42,544 nt of DNA from Actinomycetota bacterium (GCA_004563715.1 SIRX01000038.1:1-42544), one strand, 5' to 3'; shown: positions 24,944-33,294, counted from the stretch's first letter. The notes: generated from the letters alone by a model not told the origin. A program made the numbers and translations.

Positions 24944-24978
24944 CCTCTTCGTGGGGCCTGTAAAGCGTCTCGATTCTA

Positions 24979-24996
24979 GCCGGTTTCCGAACCGGC
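24979..24996. terminator. hairpin between convergent genes
   Basis: GCCGGTT-TCCG-AACCGGC is a perfect 7-base stem with a 4-base loop, 35 bases after the nuclease gene and ahead of the convergent response regulator. There is no U-run, so it may be a weak or factor-dependent terminator. Confidence 0.4.
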
Positions 24997-25126
24997 AGGG
25001 GGGTCTTCCCTGTAATGCCGGGCCATTACCTCCTGGTAGTTTTGTGCGTACTAACAAGGCATTCCGTATTCGGGCCATGTTGGTCGGCAGGAGCTTGGCA
25101 GACCCCATCGAGTTCGAGGTGCTCCG

Positions 25127-25813
25127 TCACCAGGCCTGATCTTTGAAGCGGCCCGTTCTGCGAGCAAGGAGCGCGGCTTCCTTGCTGGTGTCCACCTCGA
25201 GCTTGTCCCGGGCGCTCGCGAGCTGGACCTTGACCGTTTCGCGAGACTTGTTTAGCCGCTTGGCGGCCTCTTTGTAGGATAGGCCGCGGTCGATCAGTGC
25301 TAGGGCTTCGATCTCACTGGAGGACAGGGCGCTGACCAGCTTTTCCTCTTCGGCCTCGCGTCTTATTCGGGCGTGGTACTTGGGCATGAGCTGCCGAACG
25401 CGGTCCGGGAACTCCTGCCGACCGGAAGAACACACGCCCCGGATTTTACGCTCCAGTTCGGGACCTTCGATGGTCTTGAGCAGGTACCCGCTGGCTCCGG
25501 ATTGAACCGCCTCGACGATGTACTCGTCGTTGTCGTAAGACGTCAGGATCAGCACCCGGGGAGGATCCGGTGTCTCCTCCATCAAGCGCCTCGTTGCTTC
25601 CAGCCCGCTCGTGCCGAACATCTCTATGTCCATCAAGATGACGTCGGCCTTCGCCTCGACGGCGAGTTCGACGGCCTTATCCGCGGTTCCTGCGTCTCCG
25701 ACAGGCAACAATCCGGGAGTGTCCTCCAACTCTCGTACCAACCCGTCCCGAAACCACTTGTGGTCGTCGGCTACGACGACGGTTATGTCTTCAGGCTCTT
25801 TCAAAATCCGCAC
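25127..25813 (-). CDS. NarL/LuxR-family response regulator
   Basis: About 228 residues. The receiver domain (residues 10-125) has the acidic pair DD in VVVADDHKWF, the phospho-acceptor D62 in VILMDIEM, and the conserved T/K positions (LILTSYD, SGYLLKTIEG). The C-terminal LuxR-type helix-turn-helix is LSSSEIEALALIDRGLSYKE followed by AAKRLNKSRETVKVQLASAR. It binds DNA once phosphorylated by its partner kinase, whose gene is directly upstream on the same strand. The start GTG 25811-25813 overlaps the kinase stop by about 13 bases; a TTG at 25802-25804 is an alternative. A longer reading to 26071 is antisense-like extension and is rejected. Its targets cannot be told. Confidence 0.9.
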   Translation of the reverse strand: MRILKEPEDITVVVADDHKWFRDGLVRELEDTPGLLPVGDAGTADKAVELAVEAKADVILMDIEMFGTSGLEATRRLMEETPDPPRVLILTSYDNDEYIVEAVQSGASGYLLKTIEGPELERKIRGVCSSGRQEFPDRVRQLMPKYHARIRREAEEEKLVSALSSSEIEALALIDRGLSYKEAAKRLNKSRETVKVQLASARDKLEVDTSKEAALLARRTGRFKDQAW

Positions 25814-27099
25814 CTGTCGGTCGGAGGAAGGGGTATGAGAACCCGCAGCCTGAATCCGCCGCCGGGACACGGCCCTGCCTCGAAAGAGCCGTTCAATGCC
25901 TCGACCCGCTGCGCGAGGTCCCGCAAACCCTTGCGGGATCCCGGCACGACCGCGGCGCTCCTCCCGGGTGCCGGGGCCTCGTTCTCGACGCTCACCTCTA
26001 GCTCGCTCTTTCTGGTCGCCACGGTCAGATGGGTGGGGGCTTGGGTAGCGTGACGCAGGGCGTTGTAGCATCCCTCCTGCGCCACGCCGTACGCCTCCTC
26101 CCTCAGAATACCGGGCAGGTCGTCGAAGTCGTCGGAGATGTCGGCCGAGACGGGCACCCCTTGGCGGTGGATCAGACGGAGGAACCCGTCGAGATCCGCC
26201 TTGTTGGGCGGGCGCATCTTCACCGGGTCCTCGGGCCGCCCAGCGAGCCAGTTGTTGATCTGTTCGTGCGCGGCACGCCCCACGGTTTCGATGTCCGATA
26301 GCGCTTGGTGGGCGAACTCGGGATCGGAGCCGAGAGTCTTTCTGGCGGCCGCGGCTTGCCTGACGATGCCGGTCAAAGCTCGCCCCACGGTGTTGTGCAG
26401 CATGCGACCGAGACGGTCGCTCTCAGCCATTCGGCGCAGGCGCTCTTGGAGTTCGACGATCTGTTCCGCAGGAGATGGCCCGAGTAGTTCCGGCGCCGTG
26501 TCCGCAAAGAGGCCGGCGGATAGTCCGTGCATCCAAACGCGCGCCAGGTACAGCAGTATCGTGACCGGAATCGCGGCCAACGCTAAGCATCGGACTACCG
26601 ACAGAAGAACATCGACAGTATCCGATGAATCAGCGGCCAAGAATCCTAGTGCCACGGCGAACGGTGGCATCAAGGCGATCATCGCGACTATCGCAAGCGT
26701 GAGCAGGCCGAAAAGCGACCGGAAAGCGAACCACAACGATGCCCGCCAGACGGTGTAACTGGGGGTCAATCTCAGGAACCTCCGCAAGCGCGAAGACGGA
26801 GGAGCATCGATCAAGCCGACGCTCGACGGCGCGGGTACCGACGTACCCAACATAGAATTGGTGATACCCCGATCCAGGTCTCGCAGCGGGCGGACAAAGC
26901 CGGAAGCGCAGACCAGCAAGGCCACGAGCGCGCAGGTGGCCAACCACGCCTCAACGGACCTCACGCCGAGGACGTCCAACGCCATCGGCGGCGCCGCGTA
27001 GCACAGACCGAGGACGCCGCCGGTGGAGAGGTACGCCAACTGAACCCCGGCGCTGCGCCAGGAGCTTTCGGTGAACACGGTGCGCGCGTAATCGATCAT
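25801..27099 (-). CDS. sensor histidine kinase, NarX/DesK-like
   Basis: A 432-residue membrane kinase paired with the response regulator. Four hydrophobic segments occupy residues 18-66 and 120-190, with no large extracellular domain, suggesting sensing in or near the membrane. The HisKA_3-like dimerisation helix has H235 in RLGRMLHNTVGRAL; the residue after His is Asn rather than the Asp usual in this class. The ATPase domain keeps the N box in QEGCYNALRHA (about 352-362) and a G box in GSRKGLRDLAQRVEALNG. The H-N change may alter kinase or phosphatase activity. The start ATG 27097-27099 follows a promoter-like gap with a long imperfect palindrome (27165-27191). Confidence 0.86.
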   Translation of the reverse strand: MIDYARTVFTESSWRSAGVQLAYLSTGGVLGLCYAAPPMALDVLGVRSVEAWLATCALVALLVCASGFVRPLRDLDRGITNSMLGTSVPAPSSVGLIDAPPSSRLRRFLRLTPSYTVWRASLWFAFRSLFGLLTLAIVAMIALMPPFAVALGFLAADSSDTVDVLLSVVRCLALAAIPVTILLYLARVWMHGLSAGLFADTAPELLGPSPAEQIVELQERLRRMAESDRLGRMLHNTVGRALTGIVRQAAAARKTLGSDPEFAHQALSDIETVGRAAHEQINNWLAGRPEDPVKMRPPNKADLDGFLRLIHRQGVPVSADISDDFDDLPGILREEAYGVAQEGCYNALRHATQAPTHLTVATRKSELEVSVENEAPAPGRSAAVVPGSRKGLRDLAQRVEALNGSFEAGPCPGGGFRLRVLIPLPPTDRCGF

Positions 27100-27164
27100 G
27101 TCCGCTAGTTTGCACCCTCGCGCGCCGGTGCGCTATACCCCACAGGGTTAAATTCTCATAACCC

Positions 27165-27191
27165 CAGAAGCCAAGAATATTTGGCCTTCTG
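27165..27191. promoter_or_regulatory. imperfect palindrome upstream of the two-component genes
   Basis: CAGAAG-CCAA (27165-27174) and TTGGCCTTCTG (27181-27191) are inverted repeats with one bulge around the AT-rich centre GAATAT, about 70-90 bases before the kinase start. It may be a binding site of the response regulator (autoregulation) or a hairpin marking the island edge. Confidence 0.45.
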
Positions 27192-27232
27192 CGGTGATGT
27201 TTTCGGCGGGGTCGCCCGGCTACTCTGCGAGC

Positions 27233-27463
27233 ATGACACCCGCCAGAACGAGTTCGCAGCGCGTCAACGAACCCCCGAACGGGTTGTTGGCGAGGAAGCG
27301 TGGCAGCGCTCTCCGCATCACCCGTTCGGATGATCCGGTTTTGGAGCCACCCACGCTTGCCGCAGTGTACGGGTTCGTCATCGAGTGTTACGCCAAGAAG
27401 ACCCGCCCGAACACCTCGAATGCACGTGAGGACTGGTCGATAAAGCGACGTGCGAAGAGATAG
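27233..27463 (+). CDS. possible small hypothetical protein
   Basis: An open frame of 76 residues from ATG 27233 (MTPARTSSQRVNEPP), basic, with a hydrophobic middle (LAAVYGFVIECYAKK). Third positions are moderately G/C-rich, but there is no good ribosome binding site and no recognised domain. It may be a genuine island gene, a remnant, or chance. Confidence 0.25.
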   Translation: MTPARTSSQRVNEPPNGLLARKRGSALRITRSDDPVLEPPTLAAVYGFVIECYAKKTRPNTSNAREDWSIKRRAKR

Positions 27464-27643
27464 CCCTCCTCAGGTGTCCGAGTCCTGCCTCCTCGTGCAG
27501 CGGACGCACCGTTCACGAGGAGCGTCCCGCAAGGTACGGGGGACCGGTGACGTTCGGGCACGCGGCTTGCTCGCCTTGTACGGGGGCACCCGCGTTAGTT
27601 CAGAAACCGAAAAGACTAGAACCGCAACATAGAGGAGCGTTTC

Positions 27644-29209
27644 ATGTACCAAGCGCAGCACGGCCCAGCCTACGACTTCGGCGTGTGGCTTGCCGAGCAC
27701 GGCCCCGACATCGTAGAGGGCATCACCGACCCCACCAACTTGCCGCTTCTCGCTGGCGGCGCCGCGCTCTCGGCCGCCGGGGGTGGCGCGGGCCTAAAGG
27801 TCGCCTCCGTGGGGCTGCGGGGGGCCCAACGCCTCTTCGCCAAGCCCGGCTACGTCTCACTGGGGTTCCGGCGGCGGGACGGGATCGACCGTTTCTTGAA
27901 CCCGCTCGTCCTTCTCTCCGCACGGGACCGCTCTATGGGTATGCAGCTCGTCGGCCCCACGGGCTCGGGCAAAACCTCCTTCGCCCTGCCCATCGCCGTG
28001 CAGGACCTGATGCGCGGACACAACGTACTGGTGATCGAGATCTTCGGCGACCTGGGTCTCTCGATTCTCCCCTACGCCGAGGCTTTGGGCGTTCCCGCGT
28101 TCGTGTCCGATCCTTCCGACCCCTCCTCGCTAGGGTGGAACCCTATGGCGGGTGGCAATAGGGAGGAGGTCGCGGACAGGATCGCGGCCGTTATGGAGTC
28201 CCTAACGGACAACCCCTTCTACCAAGAGTCCAACTACGCCGTCGCATACCACCTGACGTCGCTCGCCTGGGACTTCGCCGCCCAGCGCGGCGTGGACCCG
28301 GACCTGGAGCTCCTCGACGCGCTGATGCACGACCGCGACTTCGCCCTGGACGTGATGAGGGCGACGAAAACGAGCAAGAGGACCGAGACCTACCTGGAGA
28401 AGACCTACCTCGCCTGGAACGAGCGGGACCGGGACGAAAGGACGGGCAGCATGAAGAACCACCTCGCGAGGCTGCTCTCCAACGCGAAGGCCGCGCGGCA
28501 CCTCTGTCCCGCGGCGGGGGATCCGATCCTGGACCTCCGCGAGGCGCTATCTTTTCCGGGATCGTGCACCGTCATCCGCTTCCCCGCCGCGGTTCTCCGC
28601 GGGGCCGCGCGCACGGGCGCCGCCCTGGCCTTCCGCGCCGCGCAGGAGATAACCTACGAGCGCGCCGACGAGCCTCGCGCGGGCCAACGGCCCTTGTCCG
28701 CCATGTTCGACGAGATGCACACTCTGCTCGGGCACGGCACCAGGTTCTCCGTCGAATACACGCGCGATTGGATCACCCTCGTGCGCCACTGCGGCGTGAT
28801 GGTCTTGGGGGCTTTCCAGGGCTACGACCTCCTGCCCCAAGCCCTCGCCGGCACGGTGGAGACCAACCTCCGCAACCTGGCCGTCGCTGGGGGCCTGGGG
28901 CCCGCCGACCTGCGCAGGGTGCGGGACGCGCTGGGCACGGAGGAGGCCTACGTCGAGGACGAGCGCAGGACCCACGGTCCGAACGGCACGGTCCGATCCC
29001 GCGGCCGCCGCCTCATGGAGCAGCACCACTTCGCGGCCCACGAGCTCCAGAACCTCAGGCGAGGCCGGTGGGCCGTCAGGCTCCTCAAGAACGGCAACGT
29101 GCAGAAGCCGTACGTTGTCAAGGCGCCCAAGATGGCGTCCCCGGAGCGCGTCTCGCGCTCGTTCGCCGCCAGGCGGTCGAGGGCCCGCAGGCGGACGCCG
29201 CGGTGCTAG
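27644..29209 (+). CDS. VirD4/TraG-type conjugative coupling ATPase
   Basis: A 521-residue P-loop ATPase of the type IV coupling protein/FtsK-HerA kind, which drives DNA into a transfer channel. Walker A is GPTGSGKTSFALP (about residues 104-116); Walker B is SAMFDEMH (about 350); RFSVEYTRDWITLVRHCGVM and GAFQGYDLLPQALAGTVETN match the sensor/arginine region of the VirD4 branch. The N terminus has a weakly hydrophobic Ala/Gly-rich segment (residues 33-55) in place of the two clear membrane helices of classical VirD4. ATG 27644 has GAGGAG eight bases upstream. It is the first gene of an apparent three-gene unit with a zinc-finger protein and a replication-relaxation protein. No relaxase or VirB4 is present in the window. 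Confidence 0.85.
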   Translation: MYQAQHGPAYDFGVWLAEHGPDIVEGITDPTNLPLLAGGAALSAAGGGAGLKVASVGLRGAQRLFAKPGYVSLGFRRRDGIDRFLNPLVLLSARDRSMGMQLVGPTGSGKTSFALPIAVQDLMRGHNVLVIEIFGDLGLSILPYAEALGVPAFVSDPSDPSSLGWNPMAGGNREEVADRIAAVMESLTDNPFYQESNYAVAYHLTSLAWDFAAQRGVDPDLELLDALMHDRDFALDVMRATKTSKRTETYLEKTYLAWNERDRDERTGSMKNHLARLLSNAKAARHLCPAAGDPILDLREALSFPGSCTVIRFPAAVLRGAARTGAALAFRAAQEITYERADEPRAGQRPLSAMFDEMHTLLGHGTRFSVEYTRDWITLVRHCGVMVLGAFQGYDLLPQALAGTVETNLRNLAVAGGLGPADLRRVRDALGTEEAYVEDERRTHGPNGTVRSRGRRLMEQHHFAAHELQNLRRGRWAVRLLKNGNVQKPYVVKAPKMASPERVSRSFAARRSRARRRTPRC

Positions 29210-29268
29210 AGGGTGGAGGTTTCGCGGGGCACCGCGTCCTCGGCATCGCGTGGGGAGGGGGCCAACCC

Positions 29269-30252
29269 GTGAGCGTGGATGCCGAGGAACGGGCGAGGGA
29301 GAGGATAGCGCAGGTTTGCCGCTACTACCTCGGAACCCCGGTCGGACGGGAGGGCACGCGCCTGGTCTTCGCCTGCCCGAGCTGCCAAGGGGCCAGCTTC
29401 GCCGCGAACCTCGTGACGCGGAAGGCCGGCTGCTGGACCGGGCGTTGTCCGCCCGGCCGCTACGCGGACGCGCTGGAGCTCGTATCCCACTTCGACGGCC
29501 TAACGGATCCGCGAAAGATCCTGGAGCGCGCGGGCGAGATCCTGGCGCCGCGCGCGGTCGAGCCTCGGCGTTCCGGAGGCAATGCGACGACCGCGGACCT
29601 TGACGAGGCGAGGGACGGGCGCCACCAGGAAGGCCGCCCCGAAGACGGGGCGCACCGAGCCGGGGCGGTCTCGCGCGGGCTGGCACCCGAAAGCGCTTCG
29701 CCGGGGTCCGAAGGAGGCGCGGATGCGGTCGCAGTCGCCCGCGGCTCCGGCGACGCCGAGGCAGGGAGGTTGGCCAGGTCTTGCGACGAGGTTGGCGAGG
29801 ACGGGACGGGGGCTGAGGAGGGATGGTACGCGGCGCTCGCCGCCTCGGAGGGACTCCTTCCGAGGCCCGAGGTCTACCGGCCCGCAGGGGCTATGCGGCC
29901 GCTGCCTTCCTCGGTGGCGACGGGAGCCGAGCTCCTAGCCGCGCTCGTCGCCTTCGCGGTCGTGGCGGCCTGCCTCTGGGCGCTGATCGGTCACCTAGGT
30001 CCGACGCTCTCCACCAGCTTGCCCGGGGCGGCCGACATTATGGTCCGGCACAAGGCCGCGTGCGCCCTTTCGGCCGGGACGGCGACCTCGTTGGTCGCAT
30101 GGGCCTTCATGAGCGGTCGGCGTCGCGCGGAGAGGCGGCACCTCGGGGATGAGCGGGAGACGTCATCGGCGAAGACGACCGCCGCGGGATCTCGGCCCGC
30201 CTGGCCGACCGCGCGAGATTCACGGCCCGACGAGAGAGAGGAGAGAGGGTGA
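29269..30252 (+). CDS. CHC2-like zinc-finger protein with two membrane helices
   Basis: A 327-residue protein. GTG 29269 is supported by GGAGG about nine bases upstream; an open frame reaching further left overlaps the ATPase gene and is not real. The first 80 residues carry a CxxC-x15-C-x4-C zinc site (C36, C39, C55, C60; CPSCQGASF ... AGCWTGRCPPGRYADALELV), resembling the zinc-binding N terminus of DnaG-type primases, including the 'G..ADALELV' that follows. No TOPRIM or polymerase core follows. Instead there is a disordered acidic linker (about 100 residues) and two hydrophobic segments near residues 222-246 and 270-290, then a basic tail. It overlaps the next start (GTGA). Primase-like DNA binding tethered to the membrane is a guess. 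Confidence 0.7.
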   Translation: MSVDAEERARERIAQVCRYYLGTPVGREGTRLVFACPSCQGASFAANLVTRKAGCWTGRCPPGRYADALELVSHFDGLTDPRKILERAGEILAPRAVEPRRSGGNATTADLDEARDGRHQEGRPEDGAHRAGAVSRGLAPESASPGSEGGADAVAVARGSGDAEAGRLARSCDEVGEDGTGAEEGWYAALAASEGLLPRPEVYRPAGAMRPLPSSVATGAELLAALVAFAVVAACLWALIGHLGPTLSTSLPGAADIMVRHKAACALSAGTATSLVAWAFMSGRRRAERRHLGDERETSSAKTTAAGSRPAWPTARDSRPDEREERG

Positions 30253-31088
30253 GCATCAGGATCCAGGCGAGGGACGGCAGGGTGGCCGGGCACCTGTACA
30301 GGGCCAGAATGCTGACGACGCGGCAGCTCGCCGCGCTCGAGTTTGGCGGGAAGGTCGACGCGGCCCGGAGGCGTCTTTACGACCTCAACGGCGAGGTGGT
30401 GCAGAGCCTCGGGTTCAGCGTCGGCGCCGAACCGGGGGCGGGGGGGAGGGCCAAGAGCGGGGAGGGGATGGTCTGGCGGCTGAGCAGGGGGTACTTCGCG
30501 GCTTACGCTTGCAAAGACGTCGACCAACCGGACAAGAAGTACCCTGGGCCGCTGCGGGGTCGGGGCGACGTCGAGCACCTGATCGCGACGAACGAGATCT
30601 ACGTCCGCGTCGCGCCCGCTCTCGACGGAGGACGGGTCCCGGGCCTCCACCCGGAGGACTGGGGTTGGCTGTGCGAGCCCTTCTGCCACCGCCACTACCG
30701 GACCCGCTTCGGGCCCTTCAAGGTGACGCCCGACGCCGAGGTGAGGGTCTTCGGCACGATCTTCCTCGTCGAACGCCAGACGGCGGCAGCGCGCAAGAAA
30801 CCCGAGGCGATCCACGACAAGGTGTTCCGCTACCATCGCTACTCGAACTCCGAGCACCGGCGAGCAGAGACGGAGGACCTGGTCCTGGCCTGGGCCTGCG
30901 ACGCCGAGCGCGACGTCCGAGCGGCCCTCGACGCGGCCCTCGGCCACCCGACGAAGGGCCCGGCCGAGCTGCGGATGAGGGACCTAGATCGGGAGCGGAT
31001 GCCCCTCGTCGCCGGGACCCCCGAGGAGGTGGCGAACACCATCCTCGCCACCGCGAAGGGCCACGGCGCGCTGCCCGAGAGACGATAA
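30249..31088 (+). CDS. replication-relaxation family protein
   Basis: A 279-residue protein of the family called replication-relaxation (Pfam PF13814 from memory), found on actinobacterial and Firmicute mobile elements near coupling ATPases. The N-terminal winged-helix-like part is HLYRARMLTTRQLAALEFGG; the middle contains SGEGMVWRLSRGYFAAYACK and HLIATNEIYVRVAPAL; the later VRVFGTIFLVERQTAAARKK is the typical nuclease-like core ('ExxT'). It starts at GTG 30249 inside the stop of the previous gene, so translation is coupled. A role in plasmid or element replication/transfer is family knowledge, not shown here. Iteron-like repeats follow just downstream. Confidence 0.83.
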   Translation: MSIRIQARDGRVAGHLYRARMLTTRQLAALEFGGKVDAARRRLYDLNGEVVQSLGFSVGAEPGAGGRAKSGEGMVWRLSRGYFAAYACKDVDQPDKKYPGPLRGRGDVEHLIATNEIYVRVAPALDGGRVPGLHPEDWGWLCEPFCHRHYRTRFGPFKVTPDAEVRVFGTIFLVERQTAAARKKPEAIHDKVFRYHRYSNSEHRRAETEDLVLAWACDAERDVRAALDAALGHPTKGPAELRMRDLDRERMPLVAGTPEEVANTILATAKGHGALPERR

Positions 31089-31101
31089 TGGTCACGGCGT
31101 T

Positions 31102-31147
31102 TTCACGTGAACGCGGGCGTGAACCGGGCGTGAACGGGCGCTCACGC
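31102..31147 (+). repeat. iteron-like direct repeats; candidate replication or transfer origin
   Basis: Three copies of [AG]CGTGAAC begin at 31105, 31117 and 31128 (steps of 12 and 11 bases, about one helical turn), and an inverted TCACGC follows at 31142. The first copy is part of the perfect palindrome TTCACGTGAA (31102-31111). The array starts 14 bases after the replication-relaxation gene. Short, helically phased repeats beside a Rep-like gene are typical of iterons. Confidence 0.5.
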
Positions 31148-31425
31148 CCCGTGCGTCCTCGGTTGTTCGCCCCGCGCGGGACGATCCGGCCCAACAAAGC
31201 CGATCGCCGGCCGCCTTCGGGCGCGGGGCCGGGTTCTCGGGCCGCTTCGCCGTATAGGGGTTTTTGGATCCCCAGGAGTGTGGGGTGTCCGGGTCCCGTG
31301 TGCACGTGTCGATGGGTGGCCTTAGCGGGGTGCATCGCGAGATCGATGGGTCCCCCGGGTTTGTGGTCGACCTGCGTGTCGGACCAACCCTACAGACAGT
31401 ATCTTTCACCGATAGGAGGACTTTT

Positions 31426-31992
31426 GTGAGCGACGTCAGGAGCGAGACCGGCAGGGAGGCGGCGCACGACTTCGTCCACGTCCACGAGTTCGTCTCTGGC
31501 TTCAAGGTGTTCACCAAGCGCACCCGGGTGCGCGTCTTCGAGGGAGATGGGTTGCCCGTAGTCGTGTTCTCGTCCCCGGAGGACCCGAGCGAGTGCACCG
31601 TCCCGGACGTCGAGCTCATCGCCGCCGAGGTGATGCTGCGCCTGTACCCGAAGCGGGCCCTCCTCGCCAGCCCACGCACGCCCTGGTTCGAGCTCATCGA
31701 GCACCTTCCGAAGGGCTACGACCGCGTCCATTGGCCGATCTCCGAGCACCGCTGGCGGGACAACCTCTGCGAGGTGCGTTTCGACAGCTATCGCATCACG
31801 ATCGGGGGATGGCGGCCGGTGCTCAGGCCTCGTAAGGCCTTGCGGGAGAACACGAGGGCGCGCTACGGCGTCCGCCGCCTCGCCTTCGGACGTCCTACGT
31901 GGGGGCCACGTCTCACCCTCGAGGAGGTGGAGCGGCGGGTCGGCGCGAAGCTCGCGGACGCTTTCGACGAGGAGCCTTGGCCGCAGACGTGA
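31426..31992 (+). CDS. hypothetical protein of the mobile module
   Basis: About 188 residues. GTG 31426 is chosen since GGAGGA lies six bases upstream; the frame is open further left but without a site. The protein looks globular (VHVHEFVSGFKVFTKRTRVR, later LCEVRFDSYRITIGGWRPVL) with mixed alpha/beta character, no membrane helices and no motif I recognise. It lies between the iteron-like repeats and the non-coding block on the same strand as the module. Function unknown. Confidence 0.6.
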   Translation: MSDVRSETGREAAHDFVHVHEFVSGFKVFTKRTRVRVFEGDGLPVVVFSSPEDPSECTVPDVELIAAEVMLRLYPKRALLASPRTPWFELIEHLPKGYDRVHWPISEHRWRDNLCEVRFDSYRITIGGWRPVLRPRKALRENTRARYGVRRLAFGRPTWGPRLTLEEVERRVGAKLADAFDEEPWPQT

Positions 31993-32549
31993 GACGCCCC
32001 GAAGGTCGGTGGAGGCCAGGGCGCGTGGCGCGGTAGACCCGCGTCGGAGACCGAGGCCGTCGCACGTTACGCACAACGAGCGGGGGGCAGGTGGTCCCGA
32101 CGCTGGGTAACATGAGACGCTACCCGGAATCTTCCCGGCAGCGGTCGTGCGGAGACGTGACCTCATCCGACGGGCCCAGAGCTCCGCTTCGCTCCGCACA
32201 GGGCCCTCTGCCCGTCTTCCGCTGTGGGCGGAACGGGGAGGGCGGCAAGCTGACGCTCCCCGCCCCCGATTCGTCACCCCCCACGACCACCCGACTCCCA
32301 CCGTGGCGTACCGGGGACCTTGCGGGGGCGGACAGCGTAGCGGCGGCCGTCCCGGAGTCAAGGCACCCAAAAACTCGGCCTTGATGGCCGCCCTCCGGGT
32401 TTGCTCCGCAAAACTTTTCGGGGCCCGCCCTTGACACCGCTCCTGGCCGCCGCCCCATCGCCGTCAGCAAGGTTCCCGTTGGGGGGACCGGAAAAAGAAG
32501 CCCCGGCGGTGTGGGAGCACCCCGAGGCCCGGCACAAGGAGGGTATTCC
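31993..32549. other. structured non-coding block of about 560 bases
   Basis: No frame on either strand looks coding. The block is rich in inverted repeats: GGGCCC at 32172 and 32201 enclosing tandem GCTCCGC-like steps, and TCAAGGC/GCCTTGA (32358-32384, 13-base loop). A TTGACA lies at 32431-32436 but without a good -10. Dense secondary structure next to a conjugation/replication module could mean an origin (single-strand or transfer) or a structured leader of the SWIM gene; the sequence alone cannot decide. Confidence 0.45.
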
Positions 32550-32942
32550 TTGAGCGAGTCCAGTGTAGCGCAGGAGCGGCAACGCCGGCGCGTCGAGCGG
32601 ATGGCGCGGGAGCGGAGGGGTATCGTCCTCTACCGCGAGCGGGGCAAGGAGATCGAGCACGTGGAGGGCCGGATCTGGGTAGTCCCGTCGTGCTCCGGCG
32701 GGGGTGCCTACCTGGTGGATCTTCGCGCGGAGACGTGCGGGTGCCCGGACTTCGAGCACAGGGAGGAGAACTGCAAGCATATCTACGCCGCAGTTCTTGC
32801 CAGCGCCAAGAGCGCGAGCTGCGCGGGATGCGGGAAGAAGGTCCGCCGGCGCGAGCTGCGCGAGGTAGGGCCCGAGAACCTCACGTTCTTCGAGGACGAT
32901 GCGCTTTGCTCGCCGTGTGCCGTCTCCCACGGGGTCGCCTGA
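32550..32942 (+). CDS. SWIM zinc-finger protein
   Basis: About 130 residues starting at TTG 32550, with AAGGAGGG seven bases upstream. A SWIM zinc site (CxC-x9-CxH) is seen in CGCPDFEHREENCKHIYAAV (about residues 67-86), preceded by the usual strand YLVDLRAET. A second potential zinc site follows (CAGCGKK ... CSPCAVS). SWIM domains bind DNA or proteins and occur in transposases, helicases and small plasmid proteins; this stand-alone form is common on actinobacterial and halobacterial mobile elements. The next small gene begins one base after its stop codon. No enzymatic domain is present. Confidence 0.85.
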   Translation: MSESSVAQERQRRRVERMARERRGIVLYRERGKEIEHVEGRIWVVPSCSGGGAYLVDLRAETCGCPDFEHREENCKHIYAAVLASAKSASCAGCGKKVRRRELREVGPENLTFFEDDALCSPCAVSHGVA

Positions 32943-32943
32943 T

Positions 32944-33222
32944 ATGGTGGCTCTCATCCCCCCGGGCCGGGTCGCCGCCACGCCGGGGGCGCTGGAGGTC
33001 CTGCAGGCGACCGGCACGGACGCGCTCACCCTGCTGCGTCGCCACGCCGCCGGCGACTGGGGCGAGGTCCCACCCGAAGACGCCCGCGAGAACGAGAGGA
33101 GCGTCCGCAATGGCTGGCGTGTCCTGAGCTCCTACCCGATCGGGGAGTCAAGGGAGCGGATCTGGGTCATCACGGAGGCCGACCGCTCCTCGACGTGCAT
33201 CCTTCTTCCCGAAGACTACTGA
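32944..33222 (+). CDS. conserved small hypothetical, plasmid-type
   Basis: A 92-residue protein from ATG 32944, one base after the SWIM stop codon. It reads MVALIPPGRVAATPGALEV, then LLRRHAAGDWGEVPPEDARE and ends with WVITEADRSSTCILLPEDY. From memory this is a widespread small family on plasmids and genomic islands (pattern G.V..TPGA...L......LL.RH..GDWGE), with no known function. Compact, without membrane segment. Probably co-transcribed with the SWIM gene. Confidence 0.72.
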   Translation: MVALIPPGRVAATPGALEVLQATGTDALTLLRRHAAGDWGEVPPEDARENERSVRNGWRVLSSYPIGESRERIWVITEADRSSTCILLPEDY

Positions 33223-33294
33223 CGCGCCTCTTTCGCGCATGGCCACGCGATTGAGTGCGCCCAACAAAACCCTTCCGTCGGGTACGACGGGACC

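Noticed and set aside
27450-27632. 60-residue open frame before the coupling ATPase
   Set aside because: No ribosome binding site, composition Arg/Ser/Gly-rich, overlaps the preceding weak frame; no sign of coding.
28564-29268. In-frame extension upstream of the zinc-finger gene
   Set aside because: It overlaps the coupling ATPase in another frame and is Arg/Pro-rich nonsense; GTG 29269 has a ribosome binding site.
32147-32434. Small open frames in the structured non-coding block
   Set aside because: All are Arg/Pro-rich, lack start signals and occur on both strands over the same inverted repeats.
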